Assembly (NCBI RefSeq): GCF_030065885.1 | Contig: NZ_JASJCS010000028.1 | Span: forward strand, 1-44,085 | DNA length: 44,085 bases | Direction: 5' to 3' | DNA from: Ilumatobacter sp. | Lineage (GTDB): Bacteria > Actinomycetota > Acidimicrobiia > Acidimicrobiales > Ilumatobacteraceae | Part shown: positions 14,758 through 24,741 of the stretch, piece after piece | How the letters are laid out: every line of letters starts with the position of its first letter | Numbering within the stretch: position 1 is the stretch's first letter | Made by a program: the position numbers and the translations under genes | Notes under the pieces: model-generated | What the model saw: only the letters and a program-made list of their open reading frames with translations | Database searches by the model: none | What the model was told of the DNA's origin: nothing

Positions 14758-15197
14758 CGCCGGCCGCGGAACCGATGGCGACCCGCCTCGACGGTGATCC
14801 CGTCGAGATCAAGCTCTCAACCGACATGGCCAAGCGGGGCCTGTACGTGGCCCCCGCGATCATCATCGTCTGCGGCCTCGTCTGGGGGAGCGAGGGCGCC
14901 TGGTCCTCGGCGTACGCGCTGGGCCTCGTGCTCGTCAATTTCCTGCTGTCGGCGGCGCTGATCGCCTACACCGCCAAGATTTCGCTCGGCCTGATGATGG
15001 GAGCCACGCTGTTCGGCTACCTCATCCGGCTCGGGCTCATCATGCTCGCCGTCCTGCTCGTCAAGGACGCCGGTTGGATTTCGCTTCCGGCACTCGGAGC
15101 GACCATCATCGTGACGCACCTCGGGCTCCTCGTCTGGGAGCTCAAGTACGTCGCCATCTCCCTGGCCCACTCGGGCCTGAAACCTGCCCGCCCGTAA
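14754..15197 (+). CDS. atpI: ATP synthase protein I (AtpI)
   Basis: 147-residue membrane protein with four predicted helices (GLYVAPAIIIVCGLVWG, SSAYALGLVLVNFLLSAALIAY, LMMGATLFGYLIRLGLIMLAVLLV, LGATIIVTHLGLLVWELKYVAI). AtpI family members help assemble the c-ring. GTG 14754 overlaps the previous stop (GTGA); ATG 14775 is a possible alternative. It lies 23 bp before atpB. Confidence 0.82.
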   Translation: MTPAAEPMATRLDGDPVEIKLSTDMAKRGLYVAPAIIIVCGLVWGSEGAWSSAYALGLVLVNFLLSAALIAYTAKISLGLMMGATLFGYLIRLGLIMLAVLLVKDAGWISLPALGATIIVTHLGLLVWELKYVAISLAHSGLKPARP

Positions 15198-15220
15198 CGA
15201 GACCTGAACGGACATCAAAC

Positions 15221-15982
15221 GTGCTCGCACTCGAATTCCCGCCGATCAACGAGATCCTCCGCTGGAGGGACGTCGTGGAACCGATCGGTCTCAACAAGGT
15301 CGCGATCATCGCAGTCCTCGCGTCGCTGATCTCGATCGTCATCTTCCTGCTCGCCGCGCGTCAGGACGGCATGAAGGCCCCGAAGGGCGTGCGCAACTTC
15401 GCCGAGACGATCGTCGAGTTCATCGAGACCCAGATCATCATGCCGACGATGGGCCGCGACGGCATGGGCTGGACGCCGTTCATGCTGAGCCTCTTCGCGT
15501 TCATCTACCTGTGCAACCTGCCGGGCATCATCCCGGTCCTGTACATGCCCGCCACGGCTCGCATCGCGATCCCGATGTTCCTGGCGCTGCTGGTCTGGGT
15601 GATCTTCATCGGCGTCGGGTTCAAGCACCAGGGGCCGGCGTACATCAAGAACTCGCTGTTCCCGCCGGGCGTTCCCGGCCCGCTCTACATCCTGGTGGCA
15701 CCGATCGAGTTCATCTCGACGTTCCTCGTCCGCCCGTTCTCGCTGACCGTTCGTCTCTTCGCCAACCTGCTCGCCGGCCACATCCTGCTCGTCACGTTCT
15801 CGCTGCTCTCCGAAGAGCTCTTCCAGGGTGACAACGCCGCCCTCATCCCGGTCGGCATCCTGCCGCTCTTCATGCTCATGTTCATCACTGCGTTCGAGGT
15901 GCTGGTCGGCTTCCTGCAGGCCTACATCTTCACGATCCTCGCCGCCGTCTACATCGGTGGCGCCGCCCACCCCGAGCACTGA
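15221..15982 (+). CDS. atpB: ATP synthase F0 subunit a
   Basis: 253-residue stator channel subunit. The essential arginine is in the helix SLTVRLFANLLAGHILLVTF, and GFLQAYIFTILAAVYIGGA forms the last helix, both family signatures. The C-terminal EH of PEH is also common. GTG 15221 is the first start after the preceding gene that gives the normal N-terminus (LALEFPPINEIL). It is followed 51 bp later by atpE. Confidence 0.97.
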   Translation: MLALEFPPINEILRWRDVVEPIGLNKVAIIAVLASLISIVIFLLAARQDGMKAPKGVRNFAETIVEFIETQIIMPTMGRDGMGWTPFMLSLFAFIYLCNLPGIIPVLYMPATARIAIPMFLALLVWVIFIGVGFKHQGPAYIKNSLFPPGVPGPLYILVAPIEFISTFLVRPFSLTVRLFANLLAGHILLVTFSLLSEELFQGDNAALIPVGILPLFMLMFITAFEVLVGFLQAYIFTILAAVYIGGAAHPEH

Positions 15983-16300
<318 letters not shown>

Positions 16301-16349
16301 TCGAGAGCGAACACCACATCAGGTCCACTACTCCCGTGAAGGAGATGAC

Positions 16350-17018
16350 GTGCTGACAGCCGTCGTGACGAGGGGACTCGCGATCGAAGTCGGGTTCATC
16401 GCCGCCGATGACGACGACCTCGAGCTCATGAGCTTCGAGGAGTCACAAGACTTCTGCGAGTTCCCCTACGAAACACTCGAAGAGTACGAAGCGAACGCCG
16501 AGGCCGCGCACCCGTGCCAGGAGGGCCCGTCACCGCTCGCCGTCGAGGTGAAGGAGCTGGCGTGGGGCGCCGGCGCGTTCATCGTGCTGGCGCTGCTGAT
16601 GCGGTTCTGGCTCTTCCCCGCCGTCAAGAAGGGCATGGAGGCCCGCTACTCGAGCATCCGTGAGGGGCACGAGCAGGCCGACACCGCTCGTGCGGCTGCC
16701 CGCGCCGAGGTCGCCGAGTACGAATCGGCACTCGCCACGGTGCGGTCGGAGGCCAACGAGCGGGTCGAGGCCGCCCGCCAGACGCTCGAGGCCGAGCGCA
16801 CTGCCCGGCTCGCCGAGGTGAACGCAGCGATCGCCGCCAAGCGCGAGGCCGCTGCCGCCGAGGCGCAGGCGGCCCGAGACGCGGCACGAGCCGATGTGGC
16901 CGCCGCCGTCGGCGAGGTCACCAGCCGTACGATCGAGCTCTCGATCGGCCGGGCCCCCGACGGCTCGGCCGTCAGCCGGGCGGTCGACGACGCGATGTCC
17001 GCGGGGGTGCCGTCATGA
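16350..17018 (+). CDS. atpF: ATP synthase F0 subunit b with acidic N-terminal extension
   Basis: 222-residue peripheral stalk subunit. The membrane helix is at about residues 70-90 (AWGAGAFIVLALLMRFWLFPAV), followed by a long Ala/Glu/Arg coiled coil (about 95-195). The N-terminal 68 residues are unusual: strongly acidic (DDDDLE, FEESQDF, YETLEEYEAN) with two cysteines. Typical b subunits have only a few residues before the helix. GTG 16350 has a good AAGGAG site 6 nt upstream, so the extension is probably real. The stop overlaps the b' start (ATGA). Confidence 0.93.
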   Translation: MLTAVVTRGLAIEVGFIAADDDDLELMSFEESQDFCEFPYETLEEYEANAEAAHPCQEGPSPLAVEVKELAWGAGAFIVLALLMRFWLFPAVKKGMEARYSSIREGHEQADTARAAARAEVAEYESALATVRSEANERVEAARQTLEAERTARLAEVNAAIAAKREAAAAEAQAARDAARADVAAAVGEVTSRTIELSIGRAPDGSAVSRAVDDAMSAGVPS

Positions 17019-17566
17019 GCCTCGCCGTCATCTTCGGTGCCGAGGGCAAGCCGATCGACGACGCCCGATCGATCGACTGGTTGTTCCCGGCCGACGCCGA
17101 GCTCATCTACGGCACGATCTCGTCGGTCCTGATCTTCGCCGCGCTGTGGAAGTTCGCCTGGCCGGCGATCAGGACCGCCATGGCCGACCGGACCAACCGC
17201 ATCCAGACCGAGCTCGACGAGTCCGCCACCGCCCAGGCCGAGGCCGAGGCCGAAGCGGCGGACATCCGCCAGGCGGCCGGCGACATCGACGCCGAGCGTC
17301 AGCGGCTCTTCGCCGAGGCCGATGCCCAGGCCGAGCAGCTCCTGATCGAGGGTCGTGCCCGCCTCGACCAGGAGGTCGCCGAGCTCGAGGTGCGCGCCGA
17401 CGCCGACATCGCGTCGGGCGCCACGCGGGTCAACGACGAGCTGCGAGCCGAGATCTCCCGGCTCGCCGGCGAATCGACCGAGAGCGTGCTCGCCGGCGGC
17501 GTCATCGACGATGCGGTCCACCAGGACCTCATCGAGCACTTCATCGCAAGGGTGGGACAGTCATGA
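17015..17566 (+). CDS. ATP synthase F0 subunit b' (second b-type subunit)
   Basis: 183-residue second stalk subunit: membrane helix at about residues 32-52 (LIYGTISSVLIFAALWKFAW), then a charged coiled coil to the end. Tandem, non-identical b and b' genes imply a heterodimeric stalk, as in cyanobacteria and phototrophic proteobacteria. The N-terminal VIFGAEGKPIDDARSIDWLFPADAE precedes the helix. ATG 17015 overlaps the atpF stop. The stop overlaps the ATG of the 35-codon ORF that precedes atpH. Confidence 0.9.
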   Translation: MSLAVIFGAEGKPIDDARSIDWLFPADAELIYGTISSVLIFAALWKFAWPAIRTAMADRTNRIQTELDESATAQAEAEAEAADIRQAAGDIDAERQRLFAEADAQAEQLLIEGRARLDQEVAELEVRADADIASGATRVNDELRAEISRLAGESTESVLAGGVIDDAVHQDLIEHFIARVGQS

Positions 17567-17670
17567 GTGAGCGCAGCGAGCGAATCATGGTCATGGCGAG
17601 CGCAGCTCATCGGCGCAGTCGGACCTCATCCGGGGTGACCGATTCAACAGACGGGGAGGCGCGCCGATGA
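17563..17670 (+). CDS. 35-residue ORF coupled by ATGA overlaps to atpF' and atpH
   Basis: ATG 17563 overlaps the b' stop (ATGA) and the TGA at 17668-17670 overlaps ATG 17667 of atpH (ATGA). The frame thus fills the whole 100-bp gap with a 4-bp overlap at each end. The peptide is basic and Ser/Arg-rich, starting MSERSERIMVMAS. Its first part comes from the sequence gagcgcagcgagcga, which also occurs (inverted) in another intergenic region of this window. It may therefore be a translated intergenic element that keeps atpH coupled rather than a functional protein. Confidence 0.4.
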   Translation: MSERSERIMVMASAAHRRSRTSSGVTDSTDGEARR

Positions 17671-18194
17671 GTGACGCACGCATCGACGGCTACGCACGCG
17701 GCCTGTTCGAGGTCGCCCGCGCCGAGGGAACGCTCGACGAGGTCGAGGACGAGCTGTTCCGGTTCGCCCGCTCGTTCGAGTCGAGCGACGCGCTCCGCAA
17801 CGCGCTCACCGACGAGATGGTGCCGGCCGGCAAGCGGCAGGCCATCGTCGAGGATCTGCTCGGCGGCAAGGCCACGCCGACCACCACGCAGTTGGTGTCG
17901 ATGGTCGTCGGCTCCGGTCGCGGTCGCGATCTCCCCGCCATCATCGACAAGCTCGTCGCACGCGCGTCGAACTCCAAGAACCTCGAGGTCGCCGAGGTGC
18001 GCACCGCGGTCGCGCTCACCGACGACCAGCAAGACCGTCTGAAGGCGGCGCTCGCCAACGCCACCGGCAAGCAGGTCAACCTGAAGGTGATCGTCGACCC
18101 CTCCATCCTGGGCGGCATCGTCGCCACCGTCGGCGACAGCGTCATCGACGGCAGCGTCCGGACCCGCGTCGATCAGTTGAAGAGCCGCCTGTAA
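17667..18194 (+). CDS. atpH: ATP synthase F1 subunit delta
   Basis: 175-residue OSCP-type subunit linking the F1 head to the b/b' stalk. The N-terminal helical domain ([16 protein letters not shown]) and the C-terminal signature ([33 protein letters not shown]) are canonical. ATG 17667 has GGGGAGG 8 nt upstream and overlaps the stop of the 35-codon ORF. atpA follows 32 bp later. Confidence 0.96.
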   Translation: MSDARIDGYARGLFEVARAEGTLDEVEDELFRFARSFESSDALRNALTDEMVPAGKRQAIVEDLLGGKATPTTTQLVSMVVGSGRGRDLPAIIDKLVARASNSKNLEVAEVRTAVALTDDQQDRLKAALANATGKQVNLKVIVDPSILGGIVATVGDSVIDGSVRTRVDQLKSRL

Positions 18195-18226
18195 GGCGCC
18201 AGAAAGTAGTCGTAGGAACATCTGAC

Positions 18227-19819
18227 ATGGCAGAACTCACCATCTCCGCAGCCGACATCGCCTCGGCGCTGAAGTCCAACCTCGAGGGCTACGAGCCGTC
18301 GCTCGAGGCCCGCACGGTCGGCCGCGTGGCCGAGGTCGGCGACGGCATCGCCCGCGTGTCGGGCCTGCCCGGCGCCGCGGTGAACGAGCTCCTCGAGTTC
18401 GAGGACGGCTCGGTCGGCCTGGCCCTGAACCTCGACGAGGAGTCGATCGGCGCTGTCGTCCTCGGCGACACGAGCGCCATCGAGGAGGGCCAGACGGTCA
18501 AGGCCTCCGGCCGCATCCTCTCGGTGCCCGTCGGCGACGGCGTGCTCGGGCGCGTCGTCAATGCGCTCGGTGAGCCCGTCGACGGTCAGGGCGAACTGGT
18601 CGGCACGCAGCTGCGCCGCATGGAGATCCAGGCGCCCGGCATCCTCGGTCGCAAGCCGGTGCACGAGCCGCTCCAGACCGGCATCAAGTCGATCGACGCG
18701 ATGACGCCGATCGGCCGTGGCCAGCGCGAGCTGATCATCGGCGACCGCAAGACCGGCAAGACGACGGTCGCGATCGACACGATCCTGAACCAGAAGGGTC
18801 AGGGCGTGAAGTGCATCTACGTTGCGATCGGCCAGAAGGGCTCGACCGTCGCGCAGACCGTCGAGACGCTTCGCCAGGGTGGGGCGATGGAGTACACCGT
18901 CGTCGTCACCGCACCGGCGGCCGACAGCGCGCCGTTCAAGTACCTGGCGCCGTACGCCGGGTGTGCGATGGGGCAGCACTGGATGGAGAACAACGAGCAC
19001 GCGCTCGTCGTCTACGACGACCTCTCGAAGCAGGCCGAGGCGTACCGTCAGCTCTCCCTGCTGCTGCGCCGTCCCCCGGGTCGCGAGGCGTACCCCGGTG
19101 ACGTGTTCTACCTCCACAGCCGGCTGCTCGAGCGCGCCGCCAAGCTGTCCGACGAGAACGGTGCCGGGTCGCTGACCGCACTGCCGGTCATCGAGACCAA
19201 GGCCGGTGACGTGTCGGCCTACATCCCGACCAACGTGATCTCGATCACCGACGGCCAGGTGTTCCTGCAGGAGAACCTGTTCAAGTCCGGTGTGCGCCCG
19301 GCCGTCGACGTGGGCATCTCGGTGTCGCGGGTCGGCGGTGCCGCCCAGATCAAGTCGATGAAGTCGGTTGCCGGCACGCTCAAGCTCGACCTCGCCCAGT
19401 TCCGCGAGCTCGAGGCCTTCGCCACGTTCGGATCCGAGCTCGACGCGGTGTCGAAGGCGCAGCTCGAGCGCGGTTACCGGCTCGTCGAGCTGCTCAAGCA
19501 GCCCCTCAACAGCCCGATGCCCGTCGAGGAGCAGGTCGTGTCGATCTTCGCCGGCACGAAGGGATACCTCGACGAGGTCCCCGTCAATGACGTGAAGCGG
19601 TACGAGGTGGAGTTGCTCGAGTTCATGCGCACCCGCCACGGCGGGCTGATGTCCGAGATCGGCACCGGCGGCGTCCCCGACGGGCTCGCCGACGCCGTGC
19701 AGGCGTTCACCGACCAGTTCGAGGCCTCCACCGCGCACGGCAAGCCCGTCGATCCGACGAGCGTCGACGCCGACGAGATGGCCGACGCCGAATCCACCAA
19801 GACCTTGGCCACGGAGTAA
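18227..19819 (+). CDS. atpA: ATP synthase F1 subunit alpha
   Basis: 530-residue non-catalytic nucleotide-binding subunit. Beta-barrel domain at about 25-95 ([19 protein letters not shown]), P-loop GDRKTGKTT at about 169-177, and the arginine-finger region [11 protein letters not shown]. Length is slightly above the usual 500-515 because of a short acidic C-terminal tail. Its TAA stop shares one base with atpG (TAATG), so translation is tightly coupled. Confidence 0.98.
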   Translation: MAELTISAADIASALKSNLEGYEPSLEARTVGRVAEVGDGIARVSGLPGAAVNELLEFEDGSVGLALNLDEESIGAVVLGDTSAIEEGQTVKASGRILSVPVGDGVLGRVVNALGEPVDGQGELVGTQLRRMEIQAPGILGRKPVHEPLQTGIKSIDAMTPIGRGQRELIIGDRKTGKTTVAIDTILNQKGQGVKCIYVAIGQKGSTVAQTVETLRQGGAMEYTVVVTAPAADSAPFKYLAPYAGCAMGQHWMENNEHALVVYDDLSKQAEAYRQLSLLLRRPPGREAYPGDVFYLHSRLLERAAKLSDENGAGSLTALPVIETKAGDVSAYIPTNVISITDGQVFLQENLFKSGVRPAVDVGISVSRVGGAAQIKSMKSVAGTLKLDLAQFRELEAFATFGSELDAVSKAQLERGYRLVELLKQPLNSPMPVEEQVVSIFAGTKGYLDEVPVNDVKRYEVELLEFMRTRHGGLMSEIGTGGVPDGLADAVQAFTDQFEASTAHGKPVDPTSVDADEMADAESTKTLATE

Positions 19820-21087
19820 TGGCAGGAGGTCAAGAACGCATTCTGCGGGGCCGGATCCGGTCGATGCAGGCGACGAAGAAGATCACTCGCGCCATGGAGC
19901 TGATCGCCGCGTCGCGCATCGTGAAGGCCCAGCAGCGCGTGCAGGCAGCCGTGCCGTACTCGCAGCAGATCACCGAGGTCGTGAAGGACCTCGCCGCTGC
20001 GGGCGGCAGCACCGATTCCCCGCTGCTGCAGGGCCGCAGCGAGACCAAGAACGTGTGTTACGTGGTCATCACCGCCGACCGTGGTCTCTGCGGCGGGTAC
20101 AACGCCGGTGTCCAGCGTGCCGCCGAAGGTGAGATCAAGGCCGACGTGCAGTCCGGCAGGGGCTACGAGATCGTGCCCGTCGGGCGCAAGGCCGAGAGCT
20201 ACTTCAAGTTCCGCGACTACCGGCTCGGGCGCAGCTTCGGCGGCTTCAGCGACAACCCCTCGTACGAGGATGCGAAGGAGATCGGCCGCCACGTCATCGA
20301 GCTGTACGCGAGCGGCCACGTGGACTTGGTCGAGCTGGTGTACACCCGCTTCATCACGCCGGGCAACCAGGAGGTCGTGCTGCGGCCGCTCGTGCCGCTG
20401 TCGACCGACACGGTCGTCGGCGGCGACGGCAAGGCCGGGTCCGATGACGGCACCGGCGCCGACTACGAGTTCGAGCCCGACCCCACCACGATCCTCGACA
20501 CGCTGCTGCCCCGCTACGTCGAGGCGCGGGTCTACGCCGCACTGCTCAACGCGGCTGCCTCCGAGCACGCGTTCCGCCAGCGGGCGATGAAGTCGGCGAC
20601 CGACAACGCCGACGAGCTGATCAAGAACCTCAGCATCATCATGAACCGTGCCCGCCAGGACTCGATCACCACCGAGATCATGGAGATCGTCGGTGGCGCC
20701 GAGGCGCTCGGCTCGGGCAACGACAAGGACGTGCGCATCATCGACTTCGGCGTCGACGCCGGCTTCGGCGGTGCACCCGCCGCCCCGATCACACCGTCGG
20801 CACCGTCGGCACCGGCAGGCGGCGCGACCGAGCCGTCCTCGGCCGGGCCGGCGACCGCCACGCTCGAGCCCGATCAACTCGACGAGGGCATCGACGGCAT
20901 CGGCCCGGTCATCGAACGCAAGCTGAACGAGGCCGGGGTGACCACCTTCAAGCAGATCGCGCAGTGGACGCCCGACGAGGTCGAGCGGATCGGCGCGCTG
21001 CTGAACTTCAAGGGCCGCATCGAACGAGAAGACTGGATCGGGCAGGCCAAGGCCGCCCACCTCGCGAAGTACGGCGAGCAACTCTGA
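19819..21087 (+). CDS. atpG: ATP synthase F1 subunit gamma fused to a C-terminal helix-hairpin-helix (COG3743-like) domain
   Basis: 422 residues against the usual 285-315. Residues 1-297 are a complete gamma subunit: N-terminal helix RILRGRIRSMQATKKITRAMELIAASR, ITADRGLCGGYN, and the C-terminal helix ATDNADELIKNL to TEIMEIVGGAEAL, where gamma normally ends. A linker follows (298-354, rich in Ala, Pro, Ser and Thr). Residues 355-422 have IDGIGPVIERKLNEAGVTTF, QIAQWTPDEVERI and FKGRIEREDWIGQAKA, the pattern of the H3TH domain (COG3743) seen fused to NuoE and ribosomal L21 in other bacteria. No frameshift or stop separates the parts. In F1 structures the gamma C-terminus lies at the top of the alpha3beta3 cavity, so the domain would emerge near delta and the stalk (inference). 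Confidence 0.93.
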   Translation: MAGGQERILRGRIRSMQATKKITRAMELIAASRIVKAQQRVQAAVPYSQQITEVVKDLAAAGGSTDSPLLQGRSETKNVCYVVITADRGLCGGYNAGVQRAAEGEIKADVQSGRGYEIVPVGRKAESYFKFRDYRLGRSFGGFSDNPSYEDAKEIGRHVIELYASGHVDLVELVYTRFITPGNQEVVLRPLVPLSTDTVVGGDGKAGSDDGTGADYEFEPDPTTILDTLLPRYVEARVYAALLNAAASEHAFRQRAMKSATDNADELIKNLSIIMNRARQDSITTEIMEIVGGAEALGSGNDKDVRIIDFGVDAGFGGAPAAPITPSAPSAPAGGATEPSSAGPATATLEPDQLDEGIDGIGPVIERKLNEAGVTTFKQIAQWTPDEVERIGALLNFKGRIEREDWIGQAKAAHLAKYGEQL

Positions 21088-21122
21088 GGCCGTCAGGCCC
21101 GACACGAACGAACAACGGTTGA

Positions 21123-22574
<1,452 letters not shown>

Positions 22575-22629
22575 TGCCGCTCATGATGGCCGGGGCTGGC
22601 ATCGGCTGCGCTTCGGCTGCTCCCTCCGT

Positions 22630-22663
22630 GTGGCCGTGCTCGCTGGCGGGCGCCGTCGGCCAC
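22630..22663 (+). other. hairpin between atpD and atpC
   Basis: GTGGCCG (22630-22636) pairs perfectly with CGGCCAC (22657-22663), with a smaller G+C palindrome (ggcgggcgcc) in the loop. There is no T run after it. It may slow transcription or protect the mRNA and so adjust epsilon output; that role is a guess. Confidence 0.35.
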
Positions 22664-22685
22664 CTGCGCACGAGGTCGTACGGAC

Positions 22686-23087
22686 ATGGCTGAACCGATG
22701 AAGGTCGAAGTGGTGTCGCCGGAGGAGGTCCTCTACTCCGGCGAGGCGACGATGGTGATCACTCGGACCCTCGGCGGCGGCGAGATCGCGTTCCAGGCCG
22801 ATCATGCGCCGTTCCTCGGGGCCCTCCAGGAGAACCACACGCGGGTGTACCAGGTCGGTGGCGAGATCGAGGACATCGCCGTGCACGGCGGGTTCGTCGA
22901 GGTCGGCAACAACACGGTCTCGATCCTCTCCGATGCGGCCGAGCTCGGCAGCATGATCGACATCGAGCGAGCCCGGCGGGCGAAGGAGCGCGCCGAGGAG
23001 CGACTGCGTCACGAGCACGACGCCGAGGCGATCAGTGCCCTCGCTCGTGCCCACGCTCGCCTCAACGCCGCAGGCGCCGGCATCTGA
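22686..23087 (+). CDS. atpC: ATP synthase F1 subunit epsilon
   Basis: 133-residue subunit that couples gamma to the c-ring and inhibits hydrolysis. The N-terminal beta-sandwich (MKVEVVSPEEVLYSGEATMV, GGEIAFQADHAPFLGAL, VHGGFVEVGNNTVSIL) is followed by two C-terminal helices (IERARRAKERAEERL, ISALARAHARLNAA). It is separated from atpD by an unusually long 111 bp for this operon, containing a hairpin. It is the last operon gene. Confidence 0.96.
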   Translation: MAEPMKVEVVSPEEVLYSGEATMVITRTLGGGEIAFQADHAPFLGALQENHTRVYQVGGEIEDIAVHGGFVEVGNNTVSILSDAAELGSMIDIERARRAKERAEERLRHEHDAEAISALARAHARLNAAGAGI

Positions 23088-23325
23088 TCGGGCTGCGCAC
23101 GGGCTCGGGCTAGCAGCCCTCGCCTCCCGGAGCTGCGGGGCTCGCTTCGCTGCGCTCCTCGCCTCCCCGCCCTTCAGGGCGCGGTCGGCCGCGGCGAGAT
23201 GACTGGCTTCGCCTTCCCTGCTCGCCGTCTCCGCTGCGGCGCTCGCCCACTGAACGCCTGCACTCGGGTCGGCGGCGACGATGTCCTTGCGGGCCCGTGT
23301 TCCCCCGCTCGGTACGCTCGCGCGC
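23088..23325. other. gene-free G+C-rich region after the ATP synthase operon, with hairpins
   Basis: 238 bp with no supported gene. It holds two short perfect hairpins: GGGCT-agc-AGCCC (23107-23119) and CGCCC-ttca-GGGCG (23168-23181). They could end the operon transcript, although neither has a T tract. Between them, gcttcgctgcgctcctc (about 23143-23160) is the inverted form of the GAGCGCAGCGA element at about 17570-17585. Confidence 0.45.
23313..23318 (+). promoter_or_regulatory. -10 box TACGCT, leaderless start of SDR gene
   Basis: TACGCT ends 7 nt before ATG 23326. Confidence 0.6.
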
Positions 23326-24102
23326 ATGACGTCCTATCCGTTCCGGTCGGCGCTCGTGACGGGGGCATCGTCGGGGATCGGGGAGGCGATGACCCGCGAG
23401 CTCGCCGCGGCCGGTGTGCCGACCGTCGTCGTCGCACGGCGGCAGGACCGCCTCGACGAGCTCGCCGACGAGCTCGACGGCATCGAGGTGCTCGCCGCCG
23501 ACCTGACCGACGCCGGTGGGCAGGCCACCGTGGTCGAGCGCGTTCGCGACGGCGACGCTCCGGTCGAGCTGGTCGTCAACAATGCCGGGTTCGGTACGAG
23601 CGGCAGGTTCCACGAGCTCGACGCCGATCGCCTGGCGGACGAGATCGAGCTCAACATCGCCGCGCTGACCCGCATCAGCAACGCCGCGATCTCGGCGATG
23701 GTGCCACGCGGTGTGGGCTGGTTGCTCAACGTGTCGAGCGTCGCCAGCTTCCAGCCGGCGCCCGACCTCGCCGTCTACGCCGCCACGAAGGCCTATGTCA
23801 CCAGCCTGAGCGAGAGCCTCCACGAAGAGGTCAAGGGCTCCGGCATCAACGTGACGGCGCTCTGTCCGGGCCTCACGAGAACCGAGTTCCAGAGCGTCAG
23901 CAGCACCGAGCAGTACGTCACGCAGTTCCCGAGGTTCCTCTGGACCACCGCCGAGGACGTCGCACGGACCGGTCTCCGCGACGTCGCGGCGAATCGCACG
24001 ATCTCGGTCCCCGGGACGCTCTACAAGGCCGTCGTCGGCCTCGGCGGGCCGATCCCGCGAGGACTCAAGCGTCGGCTCTCGGGACTCGTGCAACGGCAAT
24101 GA
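23326..24102 (+). CDS. short-chain dehydrogenase/reductase (SDR)
   Basis: 258-residue classical SDR, NAD(P)H-dependent oxidoreductase. The cofactor motif [11 protein letters not shown] lies near residue 12, NNAGFG follows at about 85, the catalytic serine is in [10 protein letters not shown], and YAATKAY supplies Tyr and Lys. An Arg after the second strand (VVARRQDRL) suggests NADP preference. The substrate cannot be told. ATG 23326 is supported by a -10 box 7 nt upstream. Its stop overlaps the macro-domain gene by 4 bp (ATGA), so the two are made together. Confidence 0.92.
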   Translation: MTSYPFRSALVTGASSGIGEAMTRELAAAGVPTVVVARRQDRLDELADELDGIEVLAADLTDAGGQATVVERVRDGDAPVELVVNNAGFGTSGRFHELDADRLADEIELNIAALTRISNAAISAMVPRGVGWLLNVSSVASFQPAPDLAVYAATKAYVTSLSESLHEEVKGSGINVTALCPGLTRTEFQSVSSTEQYVTQFPRFLWTTAEDVARTGLRDVAANRTISVPGTLYKAVVGLGGPIPRGLKRRLSGLVQRQ

Positions 24103-24611
24103 CGATCGATCGTGTCCGTGTCGTCGTGGCCGACATCACGACCCTCGACGTCGACGCGATCGTCAACGCCGCCAACTCGTCACTGCTCGGCGGTGGTGGC
24201 GTCGACGGCGCGATCCATCGAGCGGCCGGTCCGGATCTCCTCGAGGAGTGCCGAACGCTCGGAGGATGCGAAACGGGCGATGCGAAGGTGACCGCCGGCC
24301 ATCGGCTGCTCGCGTCGTGGGTGATCCACACGGTCGGTCCGGTGTGGCGCGGCGGCCTCCACGGCGAATCGGAACTGCTCGCGAGCTGCTACCGGCGGTC
24401 GCTCGAGGAGGCGGCACGCGTCGGCGCCGCGAGCATCGCGTTCCCCGGCATCAGCACCGGTGTCTTCGGGTACCCGATCGATGATGCTGCGGAGATCGCC
24501 GTCGCAACGGTCCGTTCGTGGCTGACGTCCCACGCGATCCCGGGTGAGGTGCTCTTCTGTGCCTTCAATGCCGAGTCGGCTCGGGCGCTCGAGGCTCTTC
24601 TGGCGGGTTGA
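24099..24611 (+). CDS. macro-domain protein, probable O-acetyl-ADP-ribose deacetylase
   Basis: 170-residue single macro domain. The ADP-ribose-binding signature [23 protein letters not shown] is exact for the MacroD-type/YmdB group, and [18 protein letters not shown] forms the second binding loop. Family members remove acetyl from O-acetyl-ADP-ribose or ADP-ribose from acidic residues. It is coupled to the SDR gene by an ATGA overlap. No sirtuin or ADP-ribosyltransferase gene is in the window. Confidence 0.94.
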   Translation: MTIDRVRVVVADITTLDVDAIVNAANSSLLGGGGVDGAIHRAAGPDLLEECRTLGGCETGDAKVTAGHRLLASWVIHTVGPVWRGGLHGESELLASCYRRSLEEAARVGAASIAFPGISTGVFGYPIDDAAEIAVATVRSWLTSHAIPGEVLFCAFNAESARALEALLAG

Positions 24612-24741
24612 CGGTCGCGGCCATGCACCGGCTGATCTCGACGGGCACGCCGAGGCACCAGTCGGCCGTGGCGACGCCGGCGCGGGGTGCGGTGATCGGG
24701 CGACCATCGGCCTCGGACGATCGACCGCACGGGCTGCGAGC

